From Hymenobacter nivis (GTDB taxonomy: Bacteria; Bacteroidota; Bacteroidia; Cytophagales; Hymenobacteraceae), in NCBI RefSeq assembly GCF_006439025.1, contig NZ_RCYZ01000004.1, positions 372,001 to 436,000 on the forward strand: a stretch of 64,000 bases of DNA, in the 5' to 3' direction. Shown piece by piece: positions 7,080 to 15,456 of this stretch (its first letter is position 1; each line of letters begins with the position of its first letter). The position numbers and the translations under genes were made by a program. The notes below the pieces were generated by a model. The model made no database searches and was not told the origin of the DNA. It saw only the letters and a list, made by a program, of their open reading frames with translations.

Positions 7080-8612
7080 TCAACTGCGGTGCAGCTGCAG
7101 GTAATCGCCGCGGCGCAGTTGGAGCGCGTTGTCGGGCACGGTCTCGTCGGCGCCGGCGTCGTCGCCGTTGCCCAGGCCGAGGGCCTCCTGCTGCTCGAGC
7201 ACCACGCGGCCGGTGGTGAGCGGGTAAGGGCCCTGCTCGGCGGGCTCGTAGGCCTGGTCGGTGGCGTAGGGCTGCCCGTTCACGCGCAATTCGTCGAGGC
7301 GGCACACGAGGTAAAGCTTCTCGTGCAGCCAGGGGGGCAGCACGAACGTTTCCAAGGCAAAGAGCCGCTGGCCTGTGCTTTCCAGCACCGTCAGGGCCCC
7401 GGCGCTGCCGCGGTAGCTCTCCTCAGTGCCGCCGTTGGTTTGCCGGAAGAACGTGCCCGGCACGCGCAGGCGGGGGGCAAAGCCGGTGCTGAACACGGTT
7501 TTGAAGCAGTTGTCGCCGTTGCGAAAGTCCAGTACCACGGTGGCCGGGTGCTGGGCTTTTACCTGGATGGGCTCGCAAACGGCCACCCGGTTGGGGGCCC
7601 CGGCGCGGGTGGCGCTCAGCTGCACCTGGTAGTAGCCGCTGAGGGCGGCCACCGCCAGCGTGGCCTCCCACACGTTGTAGCCCGGGCCCTGCAGGGTCCA
7701 GCTGGCCGTCACGTTGCCGGCCACGGCGGCCCAGGGCCGGTTAAGCACCAGGTAGTCGTCGAGCGCCACCACCGTGCCCGGCACGGCGGCCGTAACGCGG
7801 TAAGTGCCGGCGGCGGCCCCGGCCAGCACCACCCGGCCCGTGGCCAGCAGGCCCGGGGGCAGGGCCCCGCCGGCGGCCGCGGCCAGGCGCGTGTTCCCGC
7901 TGGCCAGGTCCTGGCTGAGCACCACGGCCACCGGTGCGGCAATGCCCTCCAGGGTGAGCACCTGCTGGAGGGCCACGGGGGCCCCGACCGGGCCCCCGCC
8001 GTGCACAAGTAGGCTGGCGGCCACGGCCGAGTAGTTGGTGAGCACCTGCACGCGCACCTGGTCGGCCTGCGCCACGGGCTGGTAAAACAGGGGCCGTACC
8101 TGCTGGCCTGGGCGGGCCTGCTCGCAAAACAGTTGCGCGTCGGGGCCCGGGAACTCGGCCCCGGGCAAGTCGCGCACGGCGAAGCGCAGCGCCTGCAGGG
8201 GCGGCACGTCGAAGAAGGCCGGGGCGGGGGCGGGCGGCGTGTACACGCAGCTGCCGTCGTCGGCCGTGGCCGTGCCCTGGTAGTTGGTGGCGGCGCGGTC
8301 GGTGCAGCCGTAGATGGCCGGGGGCGGGTTGACGACCAGCGGCACCGTGTCGAAGCTGGGGAAAGCGGCCGGGCTCGCGTCGTAGATGGTGCCCACGTAG
8401 GTGCCCGGGGGCACGCCGGCCTGCTCGTAGGCGTAGAGCTGGTAATCGGCCTGGGCGTACATGCCCACGATGCCGTTCGTCACACCCGGGATGTCGATGG
8501 TCAGGGGCCCCACCGAGTCGCCGGGCTTGGCTACGATGCGCAGCGTGCCGGTGCGCACGGTGGCCGTGGGCTGGGTGATGTTGAACGAGAGGAAGGACGG
8601 AGCGGTGGCCAT
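7080..8612 (-). CDS. Tail-associated structural protein, 510 aa
   Basis: Start taken at the ATG at 8612 (MATAPSFLSFNITQPTATV), 10 bases after the preceding gene's stop; a longer frame upstream is read-through. It is almost all beta-strand and Pro/Ala/Val-rich. Near residues 125-150 is a GCTDRAATN ... ADDGSC motif, a short Cys-bracketed module widespread in Bacteroidota surface proteins. It forms a two-gene unit with the 732-aa protein under promoter copy D and precedes the SGNH tail gene. Probably part of the tail tip or baseplate. No specific family was recognised. Confidence 0.6.
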   Translation of the reverse strand: MATAPSFLSFNITQPTATVRTGTLRIVAKPGDSVGPLTIDIPGVTNGIVGMYAQADYQLYAYEQAGVPPGTYVGTIYDASPAAFPSFDTVPLVVNPPPAIYGCTDRAATNYQGTATADDGSCVYTPPAPAPAFFDVPPLQALRFAVRDLPGAEFPGPDAQLFCEQARPGQQVRPLFYQPVAQADQVRVQVLTNYSAVAASLLVHGGGPVGAPVALQQVLTLEGIAAPVAVVLSQDLASGNTRLAAAAGGALPPGLLATGRVVLAGAAAGTYRVTAAVPGTVVALDDYLVLNRPWAAVAGNVTASWTLQGPGYNVWEATLAVAALSGYYQVQLSATRAGAPNRVAVCEPIQVKAQHPATVVLDFRNGDNCFKTVFSTGFAPRLRVPGTFFRQTNGGTEESYRGSAGALTVLESTGQRLFALETFVLPPWLHEKLYLVCRLDELRVNGQPYATDQAYEPAEQGPYPLTTGRVVLEQQEALGLGNGDDAGADETVPDNALQLRRGDYLQLHRS

Positions 8613-8622
8613 GGGGAAGGAA

Positions 8623-10821
8623 TTAGCGGGGGCCCGCGCAGGGCAGGAGCGTGAAATCGCCGGTTTGCTGCTTGGCGTCGTGCGTGAACTCAATGACCCA
8701 GCCCTCGCTCACCTTGGCGTAATCGTCGAGGTAGCGCACCCGGCCGATGGGGCGGGCCAGCAGGGCCCCAAGCTGCGTGCGGCTCACGGGGGCCGTGAAG
8801 GCCACGCGCTCCGGCCGCCACCAGGGCGGGGGCAAGTCGGCCACCGGCACGTCGGCGTTTTCCACCACCGGGGCCGCCTCGCCCACCAGCTGACTCACCA
8901 CGGCGCTGTTGCCGCCGCCGCCGGTGAAGCGCACGGCCGCCCCGGCCCGGGGCAGCAGGCCGGCCCCGAACAGGGGCGCGTGGCGGCGCAGCAGCCGGCC
9001 GGGGCTCAGGGGCAGGTTGTAGACGGTGGCGGGGCTGATGACGCCCTCCAGGCGCGTGGCGAGCTGGTTGCGCTCGGTTTCGTAGCCGGTGCTCGTGCGC
9101 AGCAGGCACACGAAGAAGCGTTGGTCGTCGCGGCTGGAGTCGGTCGTGGCCGAATCGAGGTAGCGCTGGCGGCGAGTGGCCTCCAGCAGCACGCCCGAGG
9201 CGCTGATCTTACTTTTCTGGCTGTAGGTGGCCTCGGCCTGCGTGAGCGGCGTGGTCCACTGGCGCGGGGCGTTGAACTCGTCGAGGCCGTTGGTTTGCTC
9301 GGCCTGCCAGGCGTCGTAGCCCAGCTCCACGACCTGGTAGTGAGCCGCCGCGTCCACGCTGGTTTTCACCTTCAGGGGCCCCGCGCTGGTGAGGTCGAGC
9401 ACGACGTCAGCGGGGTAGAAGTAGGCGGCGTCCTCCACGCGCACCACCTCGCGGGGCCCTTCGCGGTCCACCATGCAGCCCAGGCCCCAGGTGGCCGCCG
9501 CTGAGCCGTAAAGTTCGTCCCAGGTCGTGGTGAGGGATTTGCGCGTATCGACCGCGGCTTGCACGATGACGCGGGGGTCGGGCAGCGGGTAGCCGCGCAG
9601 CTGGAAGCCGCCGGTGAGGAAAGTGAGGGCCCCCGGGCCGTCGGCCGGGTAGGCGGGCAGGCTGTCGGTGCGGCCCAGAAAATCGGAGCGGAAGCTGTCG
9701 GGCTCCTCGGTCAGGGCCTGCGTGAGCCGGGCGAAGGCCTCGTGCAGCAGCAGGCCGGGGGCGGTGGTGGCGGGCGTCGTGGTCACGGCCGTGATGCGCA
9801 GGTAGGAGCCCGGCTTCATGGTGGCGCTCAGCGTGGCCCGGTACCGGAAGCCCACGGCCCCGCCGCCCACCTCGTGCACGTAGTAGTCGGCGTAGAGGTA
9901 CACCCGGTCGTCTTTCTTGAGCGTCAGCGTCATCGTGCGCGGCGGCACTTCGATGACGCCCGCGTAGGAGCCGTTCACGCGGGCGCTGATGTCGGGCTGC
10001 AGGCGGATGGCCGTGTCGGGGTCGCCGTTGATGCGGAAGTGCACCCGGCCGTCCACTTTCTCGAACAGGGGCCCCGCGGTGTTCTCGGCCTTGATGTCGG
10101 CGTAAAGGGCCAGCTCGATCACGTACTCCCCGTCGCCGGGGGCGACCAGGATGGCCACGGCACCTGCGGCGTCGCCTACTACCCAGCCCCCGGCCACGGC
10201 CCCCAGGCCCAGCTCGTTGGTTTCGGCCGTGTCGAAGCCGAAGTAAAGCAGCTGCTCGCGGCTGGGGTCGTCCTCGTCGCCGCTCATCAGGGCCGTGGTG
10301 GTCACCGGCGCTTTCTGCGAGGCGGCGTAGCCCTGGCGCACGGCCCGCGAGTGCATCAGCACCGAGAGGGGCGTGGGCGCGGGGCCCTGGGCGCCGCCCA
10401 CGGTGGTGCCGCTGAGCAAATCCACCTGCACGCTGCTGCGGGCCAGGAACTGCTGGAGCCAGCCGCCCTGCTCCAGGTTCACGGTGGCCTTGGTGGCCGT
10501 GAACTCGGCCGCGGCGAAGTGCACCCGGCCCTGGTAGTAGGGCCGCCAGGCGAACAGGTTGGGGTCGTACTGCTCGATGAGCACTTGCACGTCGGCCTCG
10601 ATGCCGGCGGCGGCGTAGGTCCGGGCCATGTACCTGCGGCCGTCTTTCACAAAGCCGAGCTGGCCGCTGTGCTCGGTGGCCACGCCGTGGGTGGTGAGGC
10701 TGCGGGTGAGCGTCAGGCCCAGGCCGTCCCAGCCCGTGGGCTCGTAGCGCAGCAGCCGGCGCCCGAGCAGCGCGGAATCGGACCAGAAACGCAGCAAGAG
10801 GGAGTTCTGAGGAGGCAGCAT
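8623..10821 (-). CDS. Large tail-tip/baseplate-like protein, 732 aa
   Basis: The ATG at 10821 begins MLPPQNSLLLRFWSDSALLG. The product lacks a signal peptide and long coiled coils. It is a mix of beta-rich segments (VKDGRRYMARTYAAAGIEAD, PPRTMTLTLKKDDRVYLYAD) and helices. It heads the leftward tail unit with promoter copy D immediately upstream, and the downstream 510-aa gene follows by 10 bases. Position before the receptor-binding genes suggests a distal-tail or baseplate component. It is much too short on helix to be a tape measure. No recognised family. Confidence 0.6.
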   Translation of the reverse strand: MLPPQNSLLLRFWSDSALLGRRLLRYEPTGWDGLGLTLTRSLTTHGVATEHSGQLGFVKDGRRYMARTYAAAGIEADVQVLIEQYDPNLFAWRPYYQGRVHFAAAEFTATKATVNLEQGGWLQQFLARSSVQVDLLSGTTVGGAQGPAPTPLSVLMHSRAVRQGYAASQKAPVTTTALMSGDEDDPSREQLLYFGFDTAETNELGLGAVAGGWVVGDAAGAVAILVAPGDGEYVIELALYADIKAENTAGPLFEKVDGRVHFRINGDPDTAIRLQPDISARVNGSYAGVIEVPPRTMTLTLKKDDRVYLYADYYVHEVGGGAVGFRYRATLSATMKPGSYLRITAVTTTPATTAPGLLLHEAFARLTQALTEEPDSFRSDFLGRTDSLPAYPADGPGALTFLTGGFQLRGYPLPDPRVIVQAAVDTRKSLTTTWDELYGSAAATWGLGCMVDREGPREVVRVEDAAYFYPADVVLDLTSAGPLKVKTSVDAAAHYQVVELGYDAWQAEQTNGLDEFNAPRQWTTPLTQAEATYSQKSKISASGVLLEATRRQRYLDSATTDSSRDDQRFFVCLLRTSTGYETERNQLATRLEGVISPATVYNLPLSPGRLLRRHAPLFGAGLLPRAGAAVRFTGGGGNSAVVSQLVGEAAPVVENADVPVADLPPPWWRPERVAFTAPVSRTQLGALLARPIGRVRYLDDYAKVSEGWVIEFTHDAKQQTGDFTLLPCAGPR

Positions 10822-10841
10822 GGGCAGGCACTGTAAGCGGG

Positions 10842-10866
10842 CTTATAGAGTGTAAAATAAGCACAA
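10842..10866 (-). promoter_or_regulatory. Phage late promoter-like motif, copy D
   Basis: Minus-strand TTGTGCTTATTTTAC, four bases, then TATAAGC. It is only ~20 bases from the ATG at 10821 and lacks the GCTAMGGGACGG element seen after copies A, B, C and E. It sits in the 76-base divergent gap with the plus-strand gene at 10898. Confidence 0.6.
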
Positions 10867-10882
10867 TTATCAGGGCTTTCGT

Positions 10883-10890
10883 TACCTTAG
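10883..10890 (+). promoter_or_regulatory. Candidate -7 element for the plus-strand operon
   Basis: TACCTTAG is close to the Bacteroidota TAnnTTTG -7 box and lies 8 bases before the ATG at 10898. No clear -33 TTG is visible, so this is weak. Confidence 0.3.
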
Positions 10891-10897
10891 CCGCCCT

Positions 10898-11679
10898 ATG
10901 CGCCTGGTCACCCTCTCTCCCCACGATTCCGTGCTGCTGCACGAGTCCATTTTCCAGCTGCCGGCCGGCCAGCACAATGACTTCCAGCATTACCTGGTGC
11001 GCGACGCCGGCATCGGCGCGGACCCCGGGGCCGTGGACCGCCACTTCGCGCACCTCGGGGCCCTGCTGGCCGCCGCGCAGCAGGACCCGGCCAGCCTGCC
11101 CGCCGCCGCCGACGAGCTGGCCCTGCTGCACTACGCCTTCAACGACATGCTCGACCGCTTCAACCCGCGCCAGCTCGCTTTTGGCTGCCTAGTGGTGGAA
11201 GTGAACGGCGAGCCCTGGGCCGACCGCAGCGAGGAGGGCCTGCGCCGGCTGCTCACGTGGCTCAGCGGCGCGGGCCTCACCGAGGAGCGGGTGGCCGACA
11301 TCGTGGCCACCGTAAAAAAAAACTGCCAGCGGAGTTGAGGGTCCACTTCCCGGCCCGCTACGGCGGGGCCGAGCGCGAAACCCAGCACTACTACCAGCAG
11401 CAACAGGCGCGCACCGTAGCCCTGGCCGACTACATCCTCACCGGGGCCCCCAAATACCTCGATGCCGTGGCCGAGCTCGACGCCTGGCTGCTAGACCAGG
11501 CCACCCCCGAAATCTTCGACGACGGGGCCCCGGAAAATGTGCTCACCCTCAACCGCCGGCGCTTCGGCCACCTCTGCGCCACGCTGGCCGACCAGGGCTT
11601 CCCCCGGCCCCACGAGCTCACCGTCTTCGACTTCAACGCGGCCATCGACTACCTGGCCGAGAAGAACAAAACCGCTTGA
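10898..11679 (+). CDS. Two-frame phage gene, probable -1 programmed frameshift at 11317-11323
   Basis: Frame 0 runs 10898-11338 (146 aa, starting MRLVTLSPHDSVLLHESIFQ) and ends shortly after a run of nine A. The -1 frame continues without a stop to 11679 (ELRVHFPARYGGAERETQHY ... DFNAAIDYLAEKNKTA), with the same codon style as its neighbours. The site 11317-11323 is A AAA AAC in frame 0, a classical -1 slippery heptamer. The fusion would be ~260 aa. The second part has no credible start of its own: its first ATG reads only out-of-frame Arg/Gly sequence. The layout recalls the G/GT tail-assembly chaperones of lambda-like phages, but no tape-measure gene follows. The alternative is a disrupted gene or an A-run sequencing error. 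Confidence 0.6.
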
Positions 11680-11704
11680 TTTTCCACCCTTTTTCCTTAC
11701 TGCC

Positions 11705-11863
11705 ATGCTGAAAAACTTCCTGATTTTCCTCGCCTGGGTCGGTGCCTGCACCCTCGTTTACTATAACGTCAAATGGGCCTGGGCCATGCCCGTGTTCGCC
11801 CTGGGTACGTTGCTGATTTTCCTGGCCATTGCAATTGTCCGCTCTGGTAAGAAGGCCTCGTAA
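11705..11863 (+). CDS. Small two-helix membrane protein, 52 aa
   Basis: ATG at 11705 (MLKNFLIFLAWVGACTLVYY). Two hydrophobic segments, about residues 3-21 and 26-45, are followed by a short basic tail (RSGKKAS). The stop codon overlaps the homing-endonuclease start (TAATG). It is part of the plus-strand operon. It has the size and topology of a small holin, but in this phage that is only a guess. Confidence 0.6.
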   Translation: MLKNFLIFLAWVGACTLVYYNVKWAWAMPVFALGTLLIFLAIAIVRSGKKAS

Positions 11864-12528
11864 TGCTAAGCCTACTCCCTAAAGAGCACATTAATAGCGC
11901 TGGAATCTACCGGATATCTAACACGGTAAATTCTAGAACTTATGTGGGTAGTGCAAAGAAGCTAGGGGCGCGATTTAGAAGCCATAAGTCCCTTCTGCTG
12001 AAAGGAAAGCACAACTCCGTCATAATGCAGCGATTTTATGACAAGCATGGGGCTGGCTTTCTAATATTCGACTTGGTTGAGCTTTGCGACGAGGATCAGT
12101 TGCTTGAAAGAGAGCAGCATTATATTGATTCCGAGCAGCCTAGCTTCAACATAAGAAAGCAAGCCGACCGAAATTCAGGCATCAAGCGCCGGCCTGAGAC
12201 CATTGCCAAGATGAGGGCAATGGGAAAAGAGCGCGCTAAAACGGATGCCGGTAAAGCGCACATAGCGCTGATGAGGGCAACGCCCAGCAGTGGCAATACA
12301 GGCCACAAGCATACCGATGAAACGCGGGCCAAGATATCTGCCAATCAGAACAGAAAAGCGCTGAGCGGTAGCAACCACTACCTCTCAAGCATAAGCCCGG
12401 CTCAAGCTGTCGAAATACGTGCATTCGTGCCTGAAAAGTTGGGGGATATGCAACGCCTAGCCGGGCGCTACGGGGTCTCAAAAAGCACCATCGAGCGGAT
12501 ACGCTCAGGACAACGATACAAATTATGA
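11863..12528 (+). CDS. GIY-YIG homing endonuclease with NUMOD repeats
   Basis: 221 residues. The N-terminal GIY-YIG nuclease domain starts at GIYRISNTVNSRTYVGSA (residues ~14-31), with the family's later Glu in the EREQHYIDSEQ region. Two NUMOD3-like basic repeats (SGIKRRPETIAKMRAM and SGNTGHKHTDETRAKIS) follow. The C-terminus is helix-turn-helix-like (MQRLAGRYGVSKSTIERIRS), giving DNA recognition. It makes a site-specific cut to copy itself into related genomes. It overlaps its upstream neighbour by one base and its downstream neighbour by four (ATGA). GC is well below its neighbours, so it is a recent free-standing mobile gene. Confidence 0.9.
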   Translation: MLSLLPKEHINSAGIYRISNTVNSRTYVGSAKKLGARFRSHKSLLLKGKHNSVIMQRFYDKHGAGFLIFDLVELCDEDQLLEREQHYIDSEQPSFNIRKQADRNSGIKRRPETIAKMRAMGKERAKTDAGKAHIALMRATPSSGNTGHKHTDETRAKISANQNRKALSGSNHYLSSISPAQAVEIRAFVPEKLGDMQRLAGRYGVSKSTIERIRSGQRYKL

Positions 12529-13001
12529 TAGCGCTCACATATTCCATTTTTGCCGTCCTATGCGGATGGCTGGAGGCGATTCTGTATTCGCGCAGGGCCA
12601 GTGAGGCCTTCGACTCCAACGAGCACGGCGGCATGAGCTACCAGCGCGTGGCCGTGCTGCTCGTGGGCGCGGCCGCCGTGGGCCGCTACGCCTGGGGCGG
12701 GCCCTGGCTGCTGCTGGCTGAGGTGATTCCCACGGCGCTGCTCTTCCCGATGGTGCACGACGAGGCCTACAACTTCACCCGGCTCTGGATTGACTGGAAA
12801 GGGGCCCCCGGCACCACGCCCACCAAGCTGCTCAGCGACGGGGAGGCCTTCGCCGCGGCCCGCAAGGAATACCGCTACGGCTACCAGTCGCCCACCACCA
12901 CGGCGCGCAACGACTTCAACGGCCAGGAGCGCACGTGGCTGGCCATCGCCGGCGCCGTGCTGCTGCTGGCCCTGTATTTACTTCCAATCTTACACCGATA
13001 A
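12525..13001 (+). CDS. Prophage membrane protein, 158 aa
   Basis: Starts at the ATG overlapping the endonuclease stop. Hydrophobic segments lie at residues ~2-20, 40-58, 63-78 and 137-155 (IAGAVLLLALYLLPIL), with a soluble segment between (HDEAYNFTRLWIDWKGAPGT). Last gene of the plus-strand operon. Its final codons (CGA TAA) lie inside the left arm of the 41-bp inverted repeat, so the 3' end may have been shaped by whatever brought that repeat in. Function unknown; an envelope or lysis-timing role is possible. Confidence 0.6.
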   Translation: MIALTYSIFAVLCGWLEAILYSRRASEAFDSNEHGGMSYQRVAVLLVGAAAVGRYAWGGPWLLLAEVIPTALLFPMVHDEAYNFTRLWIDWKGAPGTTPTKLLSDGEAFAAARKEYRYGYQSPTTTARNDFNGQERTWLAIAGAVLLLALYLLPILHR

Positions 13002-13092
13002 AGATCGACGAATACTTATAAATAATAAAGGTCCCACTGCAGTGTGCAATAGGACCTTTATTATTTATAAGTATTCGTCGATCTTTATCGGT
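12994..13092. repeat. Perfect 41-bp inverted repeat, likely bidirectional terminator
   Basis: The left arm 12994-13034 and right arm 13052-13092 are exact reverse complements over 41 bases, with a 17-base loop that itself contains CACTGCAGTG. The apical part (aaaggtcc/ggaccttt then attattt) has terminator character in both directions. It lies between the convergent ends of the 158-aa membrane gene and the NACHT gene. The length and perfection far exceed normal terminators and suggest a recently arrived cargo boundary. Confidence 0.85.
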
Positions 13093-13103
13093 ATATTATA
13101 AGC

Positions 13104-14858
13104 TTAGATTGAAAGTAAATCGTCAATGTCATGCCTCTGTTGAGTGACGTATTCTTCCCATTTTTGGATCTTATCAGATATTTCTTTTCGTAGTATCTTT
13201 ATCAAATCAGAAAAATTATGTTTATCTATTAAGTCAAATACTAAGGGATTTTTAAAATCAATTTTCTCTCCAAGCTCCTTTTCAAGAGTAAATAATTGAG
13301 ACTCGAGTTTTGATGTTCTTAAAAAGGCGAAAATATCTATTGGATATTGTGTGTGACAAAATTCAAGAACTGAATTCAATAGACTTGAATTTGGATGTAT
13401 GGCGTATATATATGTCGTTCCTCTTCTGTCGGAATAGATATAGGGTTTGGCAAACGAGATATATGCCTTGGTTAAGTCTCTGCCTTCTTTATCGCTGAGC
13501 GCGCTGTGTATTAACTTTAGCTTTGGTACTAAAAAACTTCTAATGAAAACAATTTCATCTAATTCATAACATAAACTCCAAAATGTGAAACTGTAGTCTT
13601 CACTAAATCTTTCGAGTGTAATTGCTAAATTATTATATGCTTTCCCACGTTTGTCAGAATCTAACTTAGAAATAAAAAGAGCGGCGAAGTATTCTTGCAT
13701 TGATCTATGTGGGAAGGAATATTCGAACCCATCCCTAATAATAATTGATATCGATGTGTGTAGATCATATATCAAATGATCTAATATAACATTGTACTTA
13801 TAATGCTGGTCTACTCTTTCTAATATGCTAAATAGATATTCATAAGTAAAGGTGTATTTGCCTTCAAGTAAAGTGAAGTATGATAATAGGCACAGGATCT
13901 TTTCAAAATCGTTGGATTTTAGTTTTGTTAGTTTTTCTCGTGGAAAACTGTTTTTAGTTATGCTGTCGTGTTTTGAATAAAGAGTGTCGAACACGTTTTT
14001 ATAAAAAGCACTCTTACTGCCAGGTATTTCAGGATGGCTTTTGAAAGCCAAAATAAACATAGAAAGAAGCAGAGGATTTCTTAAAAATTCTAAATAGTCA
14101 GGATTGTCAGGAGACTTGATTATATCAATTATTCTGCCTCTGCTTTCTTCATCTTCAACAATATTATTAACAAATCCAACAATGTCATTTGCATTGAGTG
14201 AAACAACATCGAAATTTCGAAACCTATTAAAGCCTTCAATTCCACTTCCTGGCCTGGTAGTTAATATGAATTTATTTGCGGAATATGTGTCTACAAATGC
14301 TTCTAACTGTCTATTGATTTCTTGTTTTTTGTCAGAAAATATCTCATCATATCCATCTAACAAAAACAAAAATTTACCGCTTAGTAAGGTTCTTTTAAAT
14401 ATTCTACTATTAGGCTTTAGTCGAGAATCAAGAACTTTTTCAGCAATAAGTTTCTCAAAATTACCCTGATAACCATTCAGGTTTCTTAATTCTATAAGAA
14501 TTGGAATACGTGTTTTTTGACTAATAGAATTTAGAAATATATATTTAATCAATGTAGTTTTGCCGCTACCCGCTGAACCTATAATAGTGATGTATTTGTA
14601 TTCATCTAATACGCTGTTAAGATCAGAAAAGTCTGTTATTAGTTTGCCATATTGCGCTTTTATTGGATAATAAATGTCTCTAAATTTAACCTTTTCACTT
14701 CTATGAATAAACGTATTTGTATAATAATACTTATCAGTTTGTGAGTAAATATATTCTGACAATCCCTTTTCAATAAATTCACTCCATTCATCGTTAAGCG
14801 CACCAAATGCGCTGATTATCGGAGTGATAAGATTTGACATTTCAAGTTTAGCATCCAT
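13104..14858 (-). CDS. NACHT-family STAND NTPase (bacterial NLR-like), prophage cargo
   Basis: 584 residues, start at 14858 (an alternative ATG lies six codons in). Walker A GSAGSGKT is at residues 94-101, preceded by YKYITII. A PILIELR strand follows. Walker B FLFLLDGYDEI (163-173) has the acidic LDGxDE arrangement typical of NACHT, and LTTRPG is at 199-204. Near residue 395 the FPHRSMQEYFAALFIS segment matches the winged-helix 'F.H.s.qEYfaA' motif of STAND ATPases. The C-terminal ~150 residues are a helical part without recognised repeats. Bacterial NACHT proteins are established antiphage sensors; this assignment by family is inference. GC is near one third in a ~65% GC phage, so it is a transferred cargo gene. 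It is a singleton unit on the minus strand. Confidence 0.85.
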   Translation of the reverse strand: MDAKLEMSNLITPIISAFGALNDEWSEFIEKGLSEYIYSQTDKYYYTNTFIHRSEKVKFRDIYYPIKAQYGKLITDFSDLNSVLDEYKYITIIGSAGSGKTTLIKYIFLNSISQKTRIPILIELRNLNGYQGNFEKLIAEKVLDSRLKPNSRIFKRTLLSGKFLFLLDGYDEIFSDKKQEINRQLEAFVDTYSANKFILTTRPGSGIEGFNRFRNFDVVSLNANDIVGFVNNIVEDEESRGRIIDIIKSPDNPDYLEFLRNPLLLSMFILAFKSHPEIPGSKSAFYKNVFDTLYSKHDSITKNSFPREKLTKLKSNDFEKILCLLSYFTLLEGKYTFTYEYLFSILERVDQHYKYNVILDHLIYDLHTSISIIIRDGFEYSFPHRSMQEYFAALFISKLDSDKRGKAYNNLAITLERFSEDYSFTFWSLCYELDEIVFIRSFLVPKLKLIHSALSDKEGRDLTKAYISFAKPYIYSDRRGTTYIYAIHPNSSLLNSVLEFCHTQYPIDIFAFLRTSKLESQLFTLEKELGEKIDFKNPLVFDLIDKHNFSDLIKILRKEISDKIQKWEEYVTQQRHDIDDLLSI

Positions 14859-15051
14859 GAGTTTTGGCTAAATTTTTTATATTTAGTATGATGTTATCCC
14901 AGTATTATTTCTTGTATTTGGCTGATAAAAGCGCAAACAATTTAGAAATATGGACTAAAGCTACTGACAACTTGTCGATTTTTGGCTTTCATCAAGGATG
15001 AGTAGTCGGTCGAAGAACGCAATTAATAACTAATAATAGAAATAAACCCAC

Positions 15052-15087
15052 AAAAACGGTCTTGCTACTACTGGCAAGACCGTTTTT
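15052..15087. terminator. Bidirectional intrinsic terminator
   Basis: Perfect 14-bp stem aaaaacggtcttgc/gcaagaccgttttt with an 8-base loop, just past the stop of the 97-aa membrane gene on the minus strand. It insulates the NACHT gene from structural-gene transcription. Confidence 0.8.
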
Positions 15088-15106
15088 GTAAGGCAATAAC
15101 ATTGCT

Positions 15107-15400
15107 TTACATAAGTTGCCCAACTACCACCCGGCACACCGCGGCCGCCGGCAGCCCCAGCGGCAGGGCCCCCGCAATCCACCACGTCGGCAAGGCATTC
15201 ACGCGGCACCACAGCCCCAGAGCCCCAGCCAGCAGCAGCACGCCCAGCCAGTAGCCGGCGCAGAAGTCACAGCGCTTCATCAGCCAAGCGGGGCGGTGCA
15301 CCTCCCAGGCCTGGAGCACCTTCCACTTGGCCAGGCACACCAGCAGCGAGGCGGCGGTGAGGCCGGCGAGTAGGATGAGGGCGAGCAGGTTCAGTAGCAT
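15107..15400 (-). CDS. Prophage membrane protein with CDFCAGY motif, 97 aa
   Basis: ATG at 15400 (MLLNLLALILLAGLTAASLL). A first transmembrane helix covers residues 2-24. A cytoplasmic stretch has the Cys pair in KRCDFCAGYW (residues ~43-52). Two more hydrophobic helices follow, ending in VCRVVVGQLM. It lies at the end of the head-completion genes and is closed by the terminator at 15052-15087. The arrangement of a CxxC followed by GYW resembles small membrane proteins found in other Bacteroidota phages, but no function is known to me. Confidence 0.55.
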   Translation of the reverse strand: MLLNLLALILLAGLTAASLLVCLAKWKVLQAWEVHRPAWLMKRCDFCAGYWLGVLLLAGALGLWCRVNALPTWWIAGALPLGLPAAAVCRVVVGQLM

Positions 15401-15456
15401 GTCGGGTAAAATACGTTGATAGTGTAACTTGGCAGCTCACCTTAAAAAGTATTGAA

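Noticed and set aside
9407..11131. 574-aa minus-strand frame and its 425-aa plus-strand partner at 9559-10836
   Set aside because: Both are overlapping shadows of the 732-aa tail gene, rich in Arg/Gly/Ala and without plausible protein features.
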